This document shows positions 14,485-21,958 of a DNA stretch of 24,378 nucleotides, one piece after another. Source of the DNA: Bacteroidota bacterium (GTDB taxonomy: Bacteria; Bacteroidota; Bacteroidia; Chitinophagales; Chitinophagaceae); the NCBI GenBank assembly GCA_023423285.1, contig JAFAFV010000168.1, positions 1 through 24,378 on the forward strand. Direction: 5' to 3'. The notes under the pieces are model-generated. The model made no database searches. It saw only the letters and a list, made by a program, of their open reading frames with translations, and had not been told where the DNA came from. The translations under genes were made by a program, and so were the position numbers. Within the stretch, counting starts at the first letter, position 1; each line of letters opens with the position of its first letter.

Positions 14485-15078
14485 CTACGGGGCCGCGCTA
14501 AACATACCAGAAGCGTTAGCCGCAAATATTTTTACGGCAATGGCCAGCAATATTACACCAAAAAATTTTCTTACAGCAATCAGTCCGCTTTTACCCAGCA
14601 GCCTTGAGATAAATGACAGCGATTTTAAAACGATGTAAATAATAGCAAGGTTGATGAGAATGCCGATAAGAATGGTGCTCGAAAGATAATTGGCCTTTAA
14701 AGACATAATAGTTGTAAGCGTTCCCGAGCCTGCAATGAGCGGGAAAGCCAATGGTACAACCGTGGCTGCTTTTATATCTCCGTCAGATTTAAAAAACTCT
14801 ATGCCAAGCACCATTTCCAGGCCTAAGATAAAAATTACAATAGAGCCAGCCACCGCGAAAGATTTTACATCTAGCCCCAGTATGTTCAATACCGGACCCC
14901 CCAGGTACAAAAACAAAATCATTAGGATGCCAGCTATGATCGTAACCCTGAACTCCCTGATGCGCCCACCGGATTTGTTTTTAATGGAAATTAATACCGG
15001 TATAGAGCCAATGATATCAATGATAGCAAATAACGTAAACGTTACAGTAAGTATAGCATTAAAACTCAATTGAGGCAT
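14485..15078 (-). CDS. MarC-family integral membrane protein
   Basis: 197 residues with about six hydrophobic segments (roughly 8-30, 43-62, 71-93, 107-125, 134-154 and 165-186). Family hallmarks are FAIIDIIGSIPVLISI near the N-terminus and the internal block ATVVPLAFPLIAGSGTLTTIMSL (about 105-127). MarC proteins are found in many bacteria; an early link to multiple antibiotic resistance was not upheld and the substrate is unknown. The last codons, GCG GCC CCG TAG, coincide with the 5' end of the broken tRNA-Arg, so the extreme C-terminus (SAAP) may have been rewritten by that event. A candidate -7 box (TACATTTG) lies 17 nt before the start. Confidence 0.9.
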   Translation of the reverse strand: MPQLSFNAILTVTFTLFAIIDIIGSIPVLISIKNKSGGRIREFRVTIIAGILMILFLYLGGPVLNILGLDVKSFAVAGSIVIFILGLEMVLGIEFFKSDGDIKAATVVPLAFPLIAGSGTLTTIMSLKANYLSSTILIGILINLAIIYIVLKSLSFISRLLGKSGLIAVRKFFGVILLAIAVKIFAANASGMFSAAP

Positions 15079-15095
15079 TCCCGGCGAATTTTGTG

Positions 15096-15103
15096 CAAAT
15101 GTA
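15096..15103 (-). promoter_or_regulatory. candidate -7 promoter box (TACATTTG) for marC
   Basis: The minus strand reads TACATTTG, an exact TAnnTTTG match, in the 42-bp gap between the Gfo/Idh/MocA gene and marC. It suggests marC has its own promoter even though the two genes run in the same direction. Confidence 0.45.
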
Positions 15104-15120
15104 TGGTTTTAGGTTTATTG

Positions 15121-16239
15121 CTATAACTTCAACGGCACCTTTGTGCCTGTTTTAACTGCGATATAAATGGCTTCTATAATTTTCATGTCCTTCAGCCCTT
15201 CGGTGCCTTCTACTGGCAGTACAGGTTTTTTCCCATCTAAAATAATCGCTGCCATTTCATCCATTTGTACGGTTTGATGTACAGCGTGCGGCAACGCAAG
15301 TTCTCCTTTATGCGTTCTGCCCCTAATGGGGCCATAACTTGTGGCGGGATGCAATTCGGCAAAACCCTTTTCACCATTCAGGAAAAATCTGTCTAAGTAA
15401 TTCATATTGTAAGTAGACAGGCAGGAAGCTACCGCACCCGACGGAAATCCCATCTGAAATTGAATGGTTTCATCAATACCGGGTTTAAATTTTTCCGCAT
15501 CGGTTTTGGTTTCCTGCGCTGTTACCCACATGGGTTCTTCGCCCACCATGTACCGCGCGCCATTGATGGCATACACGCCAATATCCATTAATGAGCCGCC
15601 TCCCGCAAGTTTCTTATCCAACCGCCACTGGTTGGGGTTGCCAATTCTGAAACCCGATAGTCCCTGGAAAAAACGTATCCTGCCCAACTCTCCGGCGTTG
15701 CGCATGCGTATCACCTCAAGCGTATTGGCTTCAAAGCGCATACGGTAACCAATAAGCAATTGAACTTTGTTTTGATTGCAGGCGGCAATCATTTCTGCAG
15801 CTTCTTTAGAGGTATTGGCCATTGGTTTTTCACAGATCACATGTTTGCCGGCATTGGCAGCCCTGATGGTGTGGTTGTGGTGTAAGCCGTTTGGCGTGAT
15901 TACATAAACCGCGTCAATATCCGGGTTGTTTTTAATGCTGTCAAAGTTTTGGTAGTTGTAACAATTTTTATCAGGGATTTTGTATTTGGCTTTCCATGTT
16001 TCAATTTTTGACGGTGTGCCGCTTATAAGTCCCGCAACTTTTGCGCGCTTACAGTTTTGCATAGATTCTGCCACACGGGTGGCATAGCCCCCAAGCCCCA
16101 TCAGCGCCACGCGTAGCAGGGGGCCATCGTTTACAGCAGTTGCCTGCTTGTTAAGTGCAGCCAATCCCTCTTTTGAAAAAACTGCCAGGCCAGTTGCCGC
16201 TAATGATATTTTTTGTATAAAATCTCTTCTGCTGCTCAT
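15121..16239 (-). CDS. Gfo/Idh/MocA-family oxidoreductase with Tat signal
   Basis: 372 residues. The N-terminus MSSRRDFIQKISLAATGLAVFS is a twin-arginine export signal (RR at 4-5), so the enzyme is probably folded with its cofactor in the cytoplasm and moved to the periplasm. The NAD(P)-binding fold follows, with VALMGLGGYATRVAESM (about 44-60) and VICEKPMANT, where Glu137-Lys138-Pro139 is the family motif and Lys138 the likely catalytic base. The C-terminal domain holds GGGSLMDIGVYAINGARYM. Members act on sugars and sugar derivatives; the substrate cannot be read from the sequence, and no sugar-utilisation genes lie nearby. It is followed by marC in the same direction. Confidence 0.9.
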   Translation of the reverse strand: MSSRRDFIQKISLAATGLAVFSKEGLAALNKQATAVNDGPLLRVALMGLGGYATRVAESMQNCKRAKVAGLISGTPSKIETWKAKYKIPDKNCYNYQNFDSIKNNPDIDAVYVITPNGLHHNHTIRAANAGKHVICEKPMANTSKEAAEMIAACNQNKVQLLIGYRMRFEANTLEVIRMRNAGELGRIRFFQGLSGFRIGNPNQWRLDKKLAGGGSLMDIGVYAINGARYMVGEEPMWVTAQETKTDAEKFKPGIDETIQFQMGFPSGAVASCLSTYNMNYLDRFFLNGEKGFAELHPATSYGPIRGRTHKGELALPHAVHQTVQMDEMAAIILDGKKPVLPVEGTEGLKDMKIIEAIYIAVKTGTKVPLKL

Positions 16240-16290
16240 GTATAATTTTTAGAAATGATCGCCAGACAAATTGCTTGGCATCGTGAAGAT

Positions 16291-16322
16291 AAAAAAAGAC
16301 TGCTTACAAAAGTAACAGTCTT
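16291..16322 (-). terminator. rho-independent terminator of the pyruvate:ferredoxin oxidoreductase gene
   Basis: On the minus strand AAGACTG pairs with CAGTCTT, extended inward by TTAC/GTAA around a TTTT loop with one bulged G, and is followed by a T-run (A-run 16291-16297 on the plus strand). It lies 33 bp beyond the stop of the oxidoreductase gene. Confidence 0.85.
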
Positions 16323-16354
16323 AATCACTCAGCAAATGATTATTAAATATGATC

Positions 16355-19300
16355 TTACAGGTTGGTTAAAATATGCAGCCTGTCCCATTTATTGGTCTTC
16401 ATTTCTTCAGCCAGTTCTAAAAATTCTGCTGCTTTTTCAGGGGTTTTCTGTAGTATAATTTTGTAGCGGTTTTCGTGGTACATAAAGTCGCTTAGCGGTA
16501 TTGACGGGTCTTTGGTGTCCAGTACAAACCTTTGGCCTTTGGGTTTTAAAGGGTTGTAGTGAAACAAAGGCCAATAGCCACTCTTTACTGCAAACTGCTG
16601 TTCTTCCGCGCCTTTACTCATGTCAATACCGTGGGCAATACAGTGCGCGTAAGCAATAATGAGCGATGGACCGGGATAAGCTTCAGCTTCCTGAATGCAG
16701 CGCAATGTGTGTGCATCATTACCAGCCATGGCCACTTGTGCCACATAAGCTGTTCCGTGTGCAATGGCCTGCATGGCCAGGTCTTTTTTACCGGTGGTTT
16801 TACCATTCACGCTAAACTTGGCGCTGGCGCCCAGCGGTGTTGATTTTGATGTCTGCCCACCTGTATTGCTGTACACCTCAGTGTCAAGCACAAGTATGTT
16901 TACGTTTTCACCTGTTGACAACACATGGTCAAGACCGCCAAAACCAATATCGTAAGCCCAGCCATCGCCGCCGATGATCCAGATGGATTTTTTTTCAAGG
17001 AAATCAGCCAGGTGATAAAGGTCTTTTGCTGCAGGCGTTCCGATGGTTTCCAGCTTCAGTTTTAGCAGGTTGACCAGCTCATGCCTGATTTGCAATTCGG
17101 ATTCGGATGATTCGGGTGCATTAAGGATTTTATTTACCAGTTCTTCACCAATAAAGGGCCTCAGTTCATCAAGCAGTTGCATGGCCATTTGCCTTTTCTT
17201 ATTGCTTGCCAGCGCAAGGCCAAGGCCAAACTCTGCATTATCTTCAAACAAGCTATTGGCCCATGCAGGTCCGTGGCCTTTTGCATTGTGTGTCCACGGT
17301 GTAGTGGGCAGGTTGCCTCCAAATATTGACGTACAACCGGTGGCATTTGCCACGATCATTCTTTCACCAAATAATTGGGTAACCAGTTTGATGTAAGGTG
17401 TTTCTCCACATCCGGAGCAGGCGCCACTAAATTCAAACAGCGGTTCAAGAAATTGCGAGCCTTTTACCGTGTTTTTGTTAATGGAGGTACGATCCATTAC
17501 CGGGAGTGACATAAAGAAATCCCAGTTTTGGCGCTCTGCTTCCTGGATGGAAATTTTGTCCATCATATCGATGGCTTTGTGTCCCTGTATAGTTTTGCTT
17601 AAAGCGGGGCAGTATTCTACACAAAGCGAACAGCCGGTACAATCATCAGTAGATACCTGCAGGGTATACGCCTGTGTTTCTTTATTAAATTCTTTACCAA
17701 TTGGGTTGGCATGTTTAAATGTTTCGGGTGCATTTTGCAACAATGCTTTATCATACACTTTGGGCCTGATGCAGGCATGTGGGCAGATAAGATAACATTT
17801 CCCGCACTGAGTACAAAGGTTGGGATCCCAAACCGGTACGGCATCTGCAATGTTTCTTTTTTCCCATTTGGTAGTACCGCTTGGGTAGGTGCCATCAACC
17901 GGAAAAGCGCTTACCGGCAAGTCGTCACCTTCACCTGCAATAATGCGGCCCAGCACATCATTCACAAATTCAGGCGCACCGGGTGCCACAGGGTTGCCCA
18001 GTGGGGTATCACCAATTTGATATTGGCTGTAGTCTACTTCATACAAACCGTTTACGGCAAGGTCTATGGCCTCATAGTTTTTCTGAATAACAGCCTCACC
18101 TTTTTTAGAATAAGTTTTATATGCGGCTTCTTTAATTTTTGCAATGGCTTCTTCCCGCGGAAGAATGTTGCTAATAGCAAAAAAGCAGGTTTGTAATATG
18201 GTATTGATGCGATTGCCCATACCGGCTTCTTTAGCTACGGAGTAGGCATTAATAGCATAAAATTTTATTTTTTTGCGAATGATGTCTTCCTGAACTCTTT
18301 TGGGTATCCTGCTCCACAATTCTTCTTTATCATAAGGCGTATTCAATAAAAAGATGGCGCCATCCACAGCGTGTTTCAAAATATCGTAAAGAGACAGATA
18401 ATTGAAATGGTGGCATGCGATAAAGTTGGCCGAGTTGATGAGGTAAGTGGAGTGGATAGGGTTTTTGCCAAAACGCAGGTGCGATGTGGTAAGTGACCCC
18501 GATTTTTTAGAATCATATACAAAATATCCTTGTACGTGATTGTCTGTTTCATCTCCAATGATCTTAATGGAATTTTTATTAGCACTTACTGTACCATCGG
18601 CGCCCAGCCCGTAAAACAGGCCGCGGAACAGGTGTTGATCTTCCAGGTGGAAACTTTTATCGTAAGTGAGGCTGGAGTGGGTAACATCATCATCTATACC
18701 AATAGTAAAATGTTTTTTAGGTTGTTCTTTGCCCAGCTCGTTATATATGCCCACAACCATTGCCGGAGTAAATTCTTTCGAGGATAAACCATATCGGCCA
18801 CCAATCACTTTGGGGCGAATGGTATAGTCGGTTTCATTTAGGGCGTTGATCACGTTCATATAAAGTGGCTCGCCTACGCCATTGGGTTCTTTTGTACGAT
18901 CCAGCACCGCGATGCGCTGTACGGTTTTGGGAATTACATTCACAAAAGCCTGTACATCCATAGGGCTGAACAGCCGCACAATGACAACACCCACTTTTTG
19001 CCCGTTGGCGTTCAGGTGATCAACTGTTTCTTTTACAGCGCCTGTGCCCGAGCCCATAATCACGATCACTTTTTCGGCATCTTCCACGCCGTAATATTCG
19101 TATAATTTATATTGGCGGCCGGTGAGTTGTGCAAACTGGTTCATGGTTTCCTGCGTAATGTGCGGCAGGTTGTTCATATACACGTTGGCAGCTTCGCGGC
19201 TTTGAAAGAAAACATCAGGATTTTGTGCGGTGCCGCGGATGAAAGGATTTTTCGGATTCAGCGCCCTGTTGCGGTGTGCATGAATGGCATTCATATCCAA

Positions 19301-19903
19301 CATCTGCAAGATCACTTCATCTTTCACCACTTCCACTTCATTCAACTCATGCGAAGTGCGGAAGCCATCAAAAATATTTAAGAAAGGGATTCTTGCTTTA
19401 AGCGTGGCGGCATGAGCTATCAGTGCCATATCCATCACTTCCTGCGGGTTGTTGCCAAATAGCATGGCCCATCCCGCGGAGCGGCAGGCCATCACATCGC
19501 TGTGATCTCCAAATATTGAAAGCGCGTGTGTGGCAAGTGTTCTGGCCGCAATGTGAAACACGGCCGGGGTAAGCTCGCCCGCTATTTTGTACATATTGGG
19601 AATCATTAACAATAAACCCTGTGAGGCTGTAAACGTGGATGCCAGAGCGCCGCCCTGAAGCGCGCCGTGGATGGTACCCGCAGCGCCGGCTTCACTTTGC
19701 ATTTCCATAATACGGGGTACAGAGCCAAAAACGTTTTTTATATTTTTAGCGCTCCATTCATCAGCCCATTCACCCATTGTTGAAGAAGGCGTAATCGGAT
19801 AAATAGCACAAACTTCGCTGCATTTATAAGCTATATAAGCCGCTGCTTCGTTGCCGTCCATTACTTCAAATCCGGGCTTTATAACAGGATGATTTTTTTC
19901 CAT
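16355..19903 (-). CDS. nifJ: pyruvate:ferredoxin (flavodoxin) oxidoreductase, single-chain
   Basis: Converts pyruvate and CoA to acetyl-CoA and CO2 while reducing ferredoxin or flavodoxin, using thiamine diphosphate and Fe-S clusters. The 1182-residue chain has the fused order of the homodimeric enzyme: an N-terminal pyrimidine-binding domain (IYPITPSSTMGEWADEW), a transketolase C-like region, a CoA-binding/gamma domain, a two-cluster ferredoxin domain (CTQCGKCYLICP near 696, CTGCSLCVEYCP near 752), then the thiamine-binding part with ACSGCGETPY (near 826) and GGDGWAYDIGFGG (near 975). All expected cysteine motifs are present and the length is normal. It stands alone with its own promoter box and terminator. 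The enzyme is oxygen-sensitive in many hosts, so its presence suggests micro-oxic or fermentative capacity; this is inference. Confidence 0.95.
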   Translation of the reverse strand: MEKNHPVIKPGFEVMDGNEAAAYIAYKCSEVCAIYPITPSSTMGEWADEWSAKNIKNVFGSVPRIMEMQSEAGAAGTIHGALQGGALASTFTASQGLLLMIPNMYKIAGELTPAVFHIAARTLATHALSIFGDHSDVMACRSAGWAMLFGNNPQEVMDMALIAHAATLKARIPFLNIFDGFRTSHELNEVEVVKDEVILQMLDMNAIHAHRNRALNPKNPFIRGTAQNPDVFFQSREAANVYMNNLPHITQETMNQFAQLTGRQYKLYEYYGVEDAEKVIVIMGSGTGAVKETVDHLNANGQKVGVVIVRLFSPMDVQAFVNVIPKTVQRIAVLDRTKEPNGVGEPLYMNVINALNETDYTIRPKVIGGRYGLSSKEFTPAMVVGIYNELGKEQPKKHFTIGIDDDVTHSSLTYDKSFHLEDQHLFRGLFYGLGADGTVSANKNSIKIIGDETDNHVQGYFVYDSKKSGSLTTSHLRFGKNPIHSTYLINSANFIACHHFNYLSLYDILKHAVDGAIFLLNTPYDKEELWSRIPKRVQEDIIRKKIKFYAINAYSVAKEAGMGNRINTILQTCFFAISNILPREEAIAKIKEAAYKTYSKKGEAVIQKNYEAIDLAVNGLYEVDYSQYQIGDTPLGNPVAPGAPEFVNDVLGRIIAGEGDDLPVSAFPVDGTYPSGTTKWEKRNIADAVPVWDPNLCTQCGKCYLICPHACIRPKVYDKALLQNAPETFKHANPIGKEFNKETQAYTLQVSTDDCTGCSLCVEYCPALSKTIQGHKAIDMMDKISIQEAERQNWDFFMSLPVMDRTSINKNTVKGSQFLEPLFEFSGACSGCGETPYIKLVTQLFGERMIVANATGCTSIFGGNLPTTPWTHNAKGHGPAWANSLFEDNAEFGLGLALASNKKRQMAMQLLDELRPFIGEELVNKILNAPESSESELQIRHELVNLLKLKLETIGTPAAKDLYHLADFLEKKSIWIIGGDGWAYDIGFGGLDHVLSTGENVNILVLDTEVYSNTGGQTSKSTPLGASAKFSVNGKTTGKKDLAMQAIAHGTAYVAQVAMAGNDAHTLRCIQEAEAYPGPSLIIAYAHCIAHGIDMSKGAEEQQFAVKSGYWPLFHYNPLKPKGQRFVLDTKDPSIPLSDFMYHENRYKIILQKTPEKAAEFLELAEEMKTNKWDRLHILTNL

Positions 19904-19925
19904 AATATTTCAAAATTTTGAAAGT

Positions 19926-19933
19926 CAAAAGTA
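19926..19933 (-). promoter_or_regulatory. candidate -7 promoter box (TACTTTTG) for nifJ
   Basis: The minus strand reads TACTTTTG, matching TAnnTTTG, ending 22 nt before the oxidoreductase start. No TTTG -33 element is evident at the expected distance. Confidence 0.45.
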
Positions 19934-20135
19934 CCATTATCACGTAGCGTAAAATATGACATCCGTCAGGTAAAAACATTTAATTGATTAGGTTTTACGC
20001 GGCATTGCAGGGTTTGGCTGATGTTTGATTGATGTTTATACGCAGGTGATAACGTGTGTGTAATTGTGATAAGAATAAGGCCTGCTGATGATAATTATCA
20101 TAACAAATTAAACCACCTGCCTTACTTATTTCAGC
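19934..20135. promoter_or_regulatory. divergent control region between nifJ and the YidE-type transporter
   Basis: No gene is seen in the 299 bp between the two divergent starts. The region holds a perfect 14-bp palindrome, ATGATAATTATCAT (20088-20101), and three direct TGATAA copies at 20047, 20067 and 20089, spaced 20 and 22 bp (about two helical turns each). This suggests an operator array. The palindrome loosely recalls Fur-type A/T-rich boxes, but the regulator cannot be named from the sequence. Confidence 0.4.
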
Positions 20136-20143
20136 TAACTTTG
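20136..20143 (+). promoter_or_regulatory. candidate -7 promoter box (TAACTTTG) for the YidE-type transporter
   Basis: TAACTTTG matches TAnnTTTG and ends 59 nt before the ATG at 20203. It lies 34 bp downstream of the 14-bp palindrome, so a protein bound there would sit just upstream of the expected promoter. Confidence 0.45.
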
Positions 20144-20202
20144 CGGCTTACGAAGGCTGCCAGTTGTGTGATGAACCAAAAAAAAGATTTAATAGTTTAA
20201 TT

Positions 20203-21876
20203 ATGGATTGGTTTATTGAATTATTTTCAAAACATAGTGTAGCTCAAACCGTTATCATATACGGTTTGCTTGTTTCCGTAGGGATTATTTTAGGGCGGAT
20301 AAAAATATTCGGTACATCTTTAGGGGTCACCTGGGTTTTATTCATCAGCCTCATTGCGTCTTATTTTGGCGCAAATGTAAATGTGGAAACCGTTCATTTC
20401 CTGCGCGATTTTGGCCTCATTCTTTTTGTGTATTCTATTGGGTTACAGGTAGGGCCGGGTTTCTTCTCTTCTTTAAAGAGTCAGGCCCTTACTACCAACC
20501 TGCTGGCAGCAGGGGTGGTAACTATTGGCATTTTAATTACGATATTATTTATTTATACAACCGGCACACAGGTAAATGTAATGGCAGGTGTAATGAGCGG
20601 TGCGGTAACCAACACACCCGGACTGGGCGCTGCGCAGGCAGCCATCAATGATTTGAAGATACAGGGTATGAGCGGAGCGGATATGACGCTGGCTTATGCC
20701 CTGGCTTATCCTTTCGGCGTTTTCGGTATTATTTTAAGTTTCCTCATTCTTAAAAAAATTTTTGGGGTAAATATTCAGCGCGAGCAGGAACTACACCGCA
20801 GGCTGAACGCGTTGAGCGCTAAAAAAGTTGTTTCTTTTCACCTGAACGTAGACAACGAAGGCCTGCACGGGCAGCCGTTAAAAACATTATTTGACCTGCT
20901 TAGCGACAGGATCATTGTATCGCGTATGATGCTGGCTGACGGCAGAATTATTACACCTACGCCTGATACTGTTTTGGGTAAAGGCGATGTATTACTGATT
21001 GTTGCGCCTCGCCACCTCAGAAAAAAACTGAATGTACTGGTTGGCAAGCCCTCTGATGTAGACCTGAAAACCAACCCGCAAAGCGTACTAATTGACCGTA
21101 CCGTAGTGGTTACAAGGGCAGAGGTGACGCACAGGCGGCTGGGAGACATTCCGGGTATGCACGAGCAGGGCTTTACACTTGCCAGGCTTAGCAGGGCTGG
21201 TATAGAAGTTTTGCCTCACGGCGATCTTTTTTTACAACTTGGCGACAGGGTAAAAATTGTAGGTACGCAGGAAGGAGTTGAGAAAGCTACCAAACTGCTG
21301 GGCAACTCTGTTAAAAAACTGGATGTTCCGGAAATTGCCCCGATCTTTTTTGGTATTGTGCTGGGTGTTTTGCTGGGTAGTATTCCATTTATGGTTCCTG
21401 GTATTCCCATTCCTGTAAAAATAGGTTTGGCCGGCGGCCCTTTAATCGTAGCGCTGTTGCTAAGCCGGTTTGGCGGCGCATTGTATCTTAACAATTATAT
21501 TACTTACAGTGCAAACCTGATGTTGAGAGAGCTGGGCATCACCCTGTTTCTGGCCAGTGTTGGTCTTGCCAGCGGCGCCAACCTGGGCAATGCTTTTGCC
21601 AGTGGTGTGGCGTGGAAGTGGATGGGCATGGGCGCGGTTATAACTATTGTACCGTTACTTATCGTAGGGTTTATTGCGCATAAATATTTTAAGAAAACTT
21701 ATTTTGAAACCTGTGGTTTGCTCGCAGGTGCATCCACCGATCCCCCTGCGCTGGCTTTTGCTATTAAAACAGCCGGCAATGATATCCCTTCCAATACTTA
21801 CGCAACCGTTTACCCGCTTACCATGATATTGAGAATTGTGGGCGCACAGTTGCTCATACTTCTTTTTGCCGGGTAA
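20203..21876 (+). CDS. YidE/AspT-family (aspartate:alanine exchanger-like) transporter
   Basis: 557 residues from the ATG at 20203; an upstream TTG at 20164 would add 13 polar residues before the first membrane segment and is not favoured. The layout is two blocks of membrane helices (about 10-200 and 370-557) around two cytoplasmic RCK_C/TrkA_C domains: VSFHLNVDNEGLHGQPLKTL (from about 210) and TVVVTRAEVTHRRLGDI (from about 298). Both membrane blocks carry the duplicated family signature, GVMSGAVTNTPGLGAAQ in the first and GLLAGASTDPPALAFA in the second. AspT exchanges aspartate for alanine; most YidE/YbjL-type members have no known substrate. It is divergent from nifJ and shares a control region with it. 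Confidence 0.88.
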   Translation: MDWFIELFSKHSVAQTVIIYGLLVSVGIILGRIKIFGTSLGVTWVLFISLIASYFGANVNVETVHFLRDFGLILFVYSIGLQVGPGFFSSLKSQALTTNLLAAGVVTIGILITILFIYTTGTQVNVMAGVMSGAVTNTPGLGAAQAAINDLKIQGMSGADMTLAYALAYPFGVFGIILSFLILKKIFGVNIQREQELHRRLNALSAKKVVSFHLNVDNEGLHGQPLKTLFDLLSDRIIVSRMMLADGRIITPTPDTVLGKGDVLLIVAPRHLRKKLNVLVGKPSDVDLKTNPQSVLIDRTVVVTRAEVTHRRLGDIPGMHEQGFTLARLSRAGIEVLPHGDLFLQLGDRVKIVGTQEGVEKATKLLGNSVKKLDVPEIAPIFFGIVLGVLLGSIPFMVPGIPIPVKIGLAGGPLIVALLLSRFGGALYLNNYITYSANLMLRELGITLFLASVGLASGANLGNAFASGVAWKWMGMGAVITIVPLLIVGFIAHKYFKKTYFETCGLLAGASTDPPALAFAIKTAGNDIPSNTYATVYPLTMILRIVGAQLLILLFAG

Positions 21877-21932
21877 ACCGTTCATTTACAATGCTGAGTT
21901 GTTGCGGGTGGCATGTTCCGTCAACCTTTTTG

Positions 21933-21940
21933 TATCTTTG
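21933..21940 (+). promoter_or_regulatory. candidate -7 promoter box (TATCTTTG) for mnmA
   Basis: TATCTTTG matches TAnnTTTG and ends 18 nt before the mnmA ATG. This supports the start at 21959 over longer versions of the frame, which would begin inside the upstream transporter gene. Confidence 0.5.
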
Positions 21941-21958
21941 CCGTTTATTTTAGCAGCA

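Larger units (their letters stand above)
14044..14494 (-). mobile_element. candidate mini-element: GIY-YIG gene between two tRNA-Arg copies
   Basis: The only gene between the intact tRNA-Arg and its broken copy is an 80-residue GIY-YIG nuclease, transcribed in the same direction as both. The copies form direct repeats of 67 matching bases (the second interrupted by two 20-bp inserts). The layout on the minus strand is marC, broken tRNA, GIY-YIG, intact tRNA. This fits a nuclease gene that inserted at a tRNA and restored one working tRNA, but a simple local duplication followed by decay is equally compatible. No transposase, integrase or inverted terminal repeat is present. Treat this as a hypothesis. 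Confidence 0.35.
14388..14494 (-). pseudogene. broken tRNA-Arg(CCG) copy with two palindromic inserts
   Basis: Read on the minus strand, this is the same sequence as the intact tRNA-Arg, identical at all 67 shared positions. Two 20-bp inserts interrupt it: one in the D-loop (between AACG and GATA) and one in the T-loop (between TTC and GATT). The final acceptor strand is also replaced: CGGCAGG stands where CGGGGTC is needed, so bases 1-4 of GGCCCCG cannot pair. The transcript cannot be a normal tRNA. The first ten bases (GGCCCCGTAG) overlap the last codons and stop of marC. The near-perfect identity implies a recent copy or continued gene conversion. Confidence 0.9.

Noticed and set aside
14039..14494. 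Duplicated tRNA as attL/attR of an integrative element
   Set aside because: Integrase att sites normally repeat only the tRNA 3' end. Here nearly the whole tRNA is repeated, the interval is under 400 bp and no integrase is present.
15412..15440. GACAGGCAGG-like sequence resembling the 20-bp palindromes
   Set aside because: It lies in the coding sequence of the Gfo/Idh/MocA gene, lacks the full palindrome, and does not interrupt the conserved reading frame.
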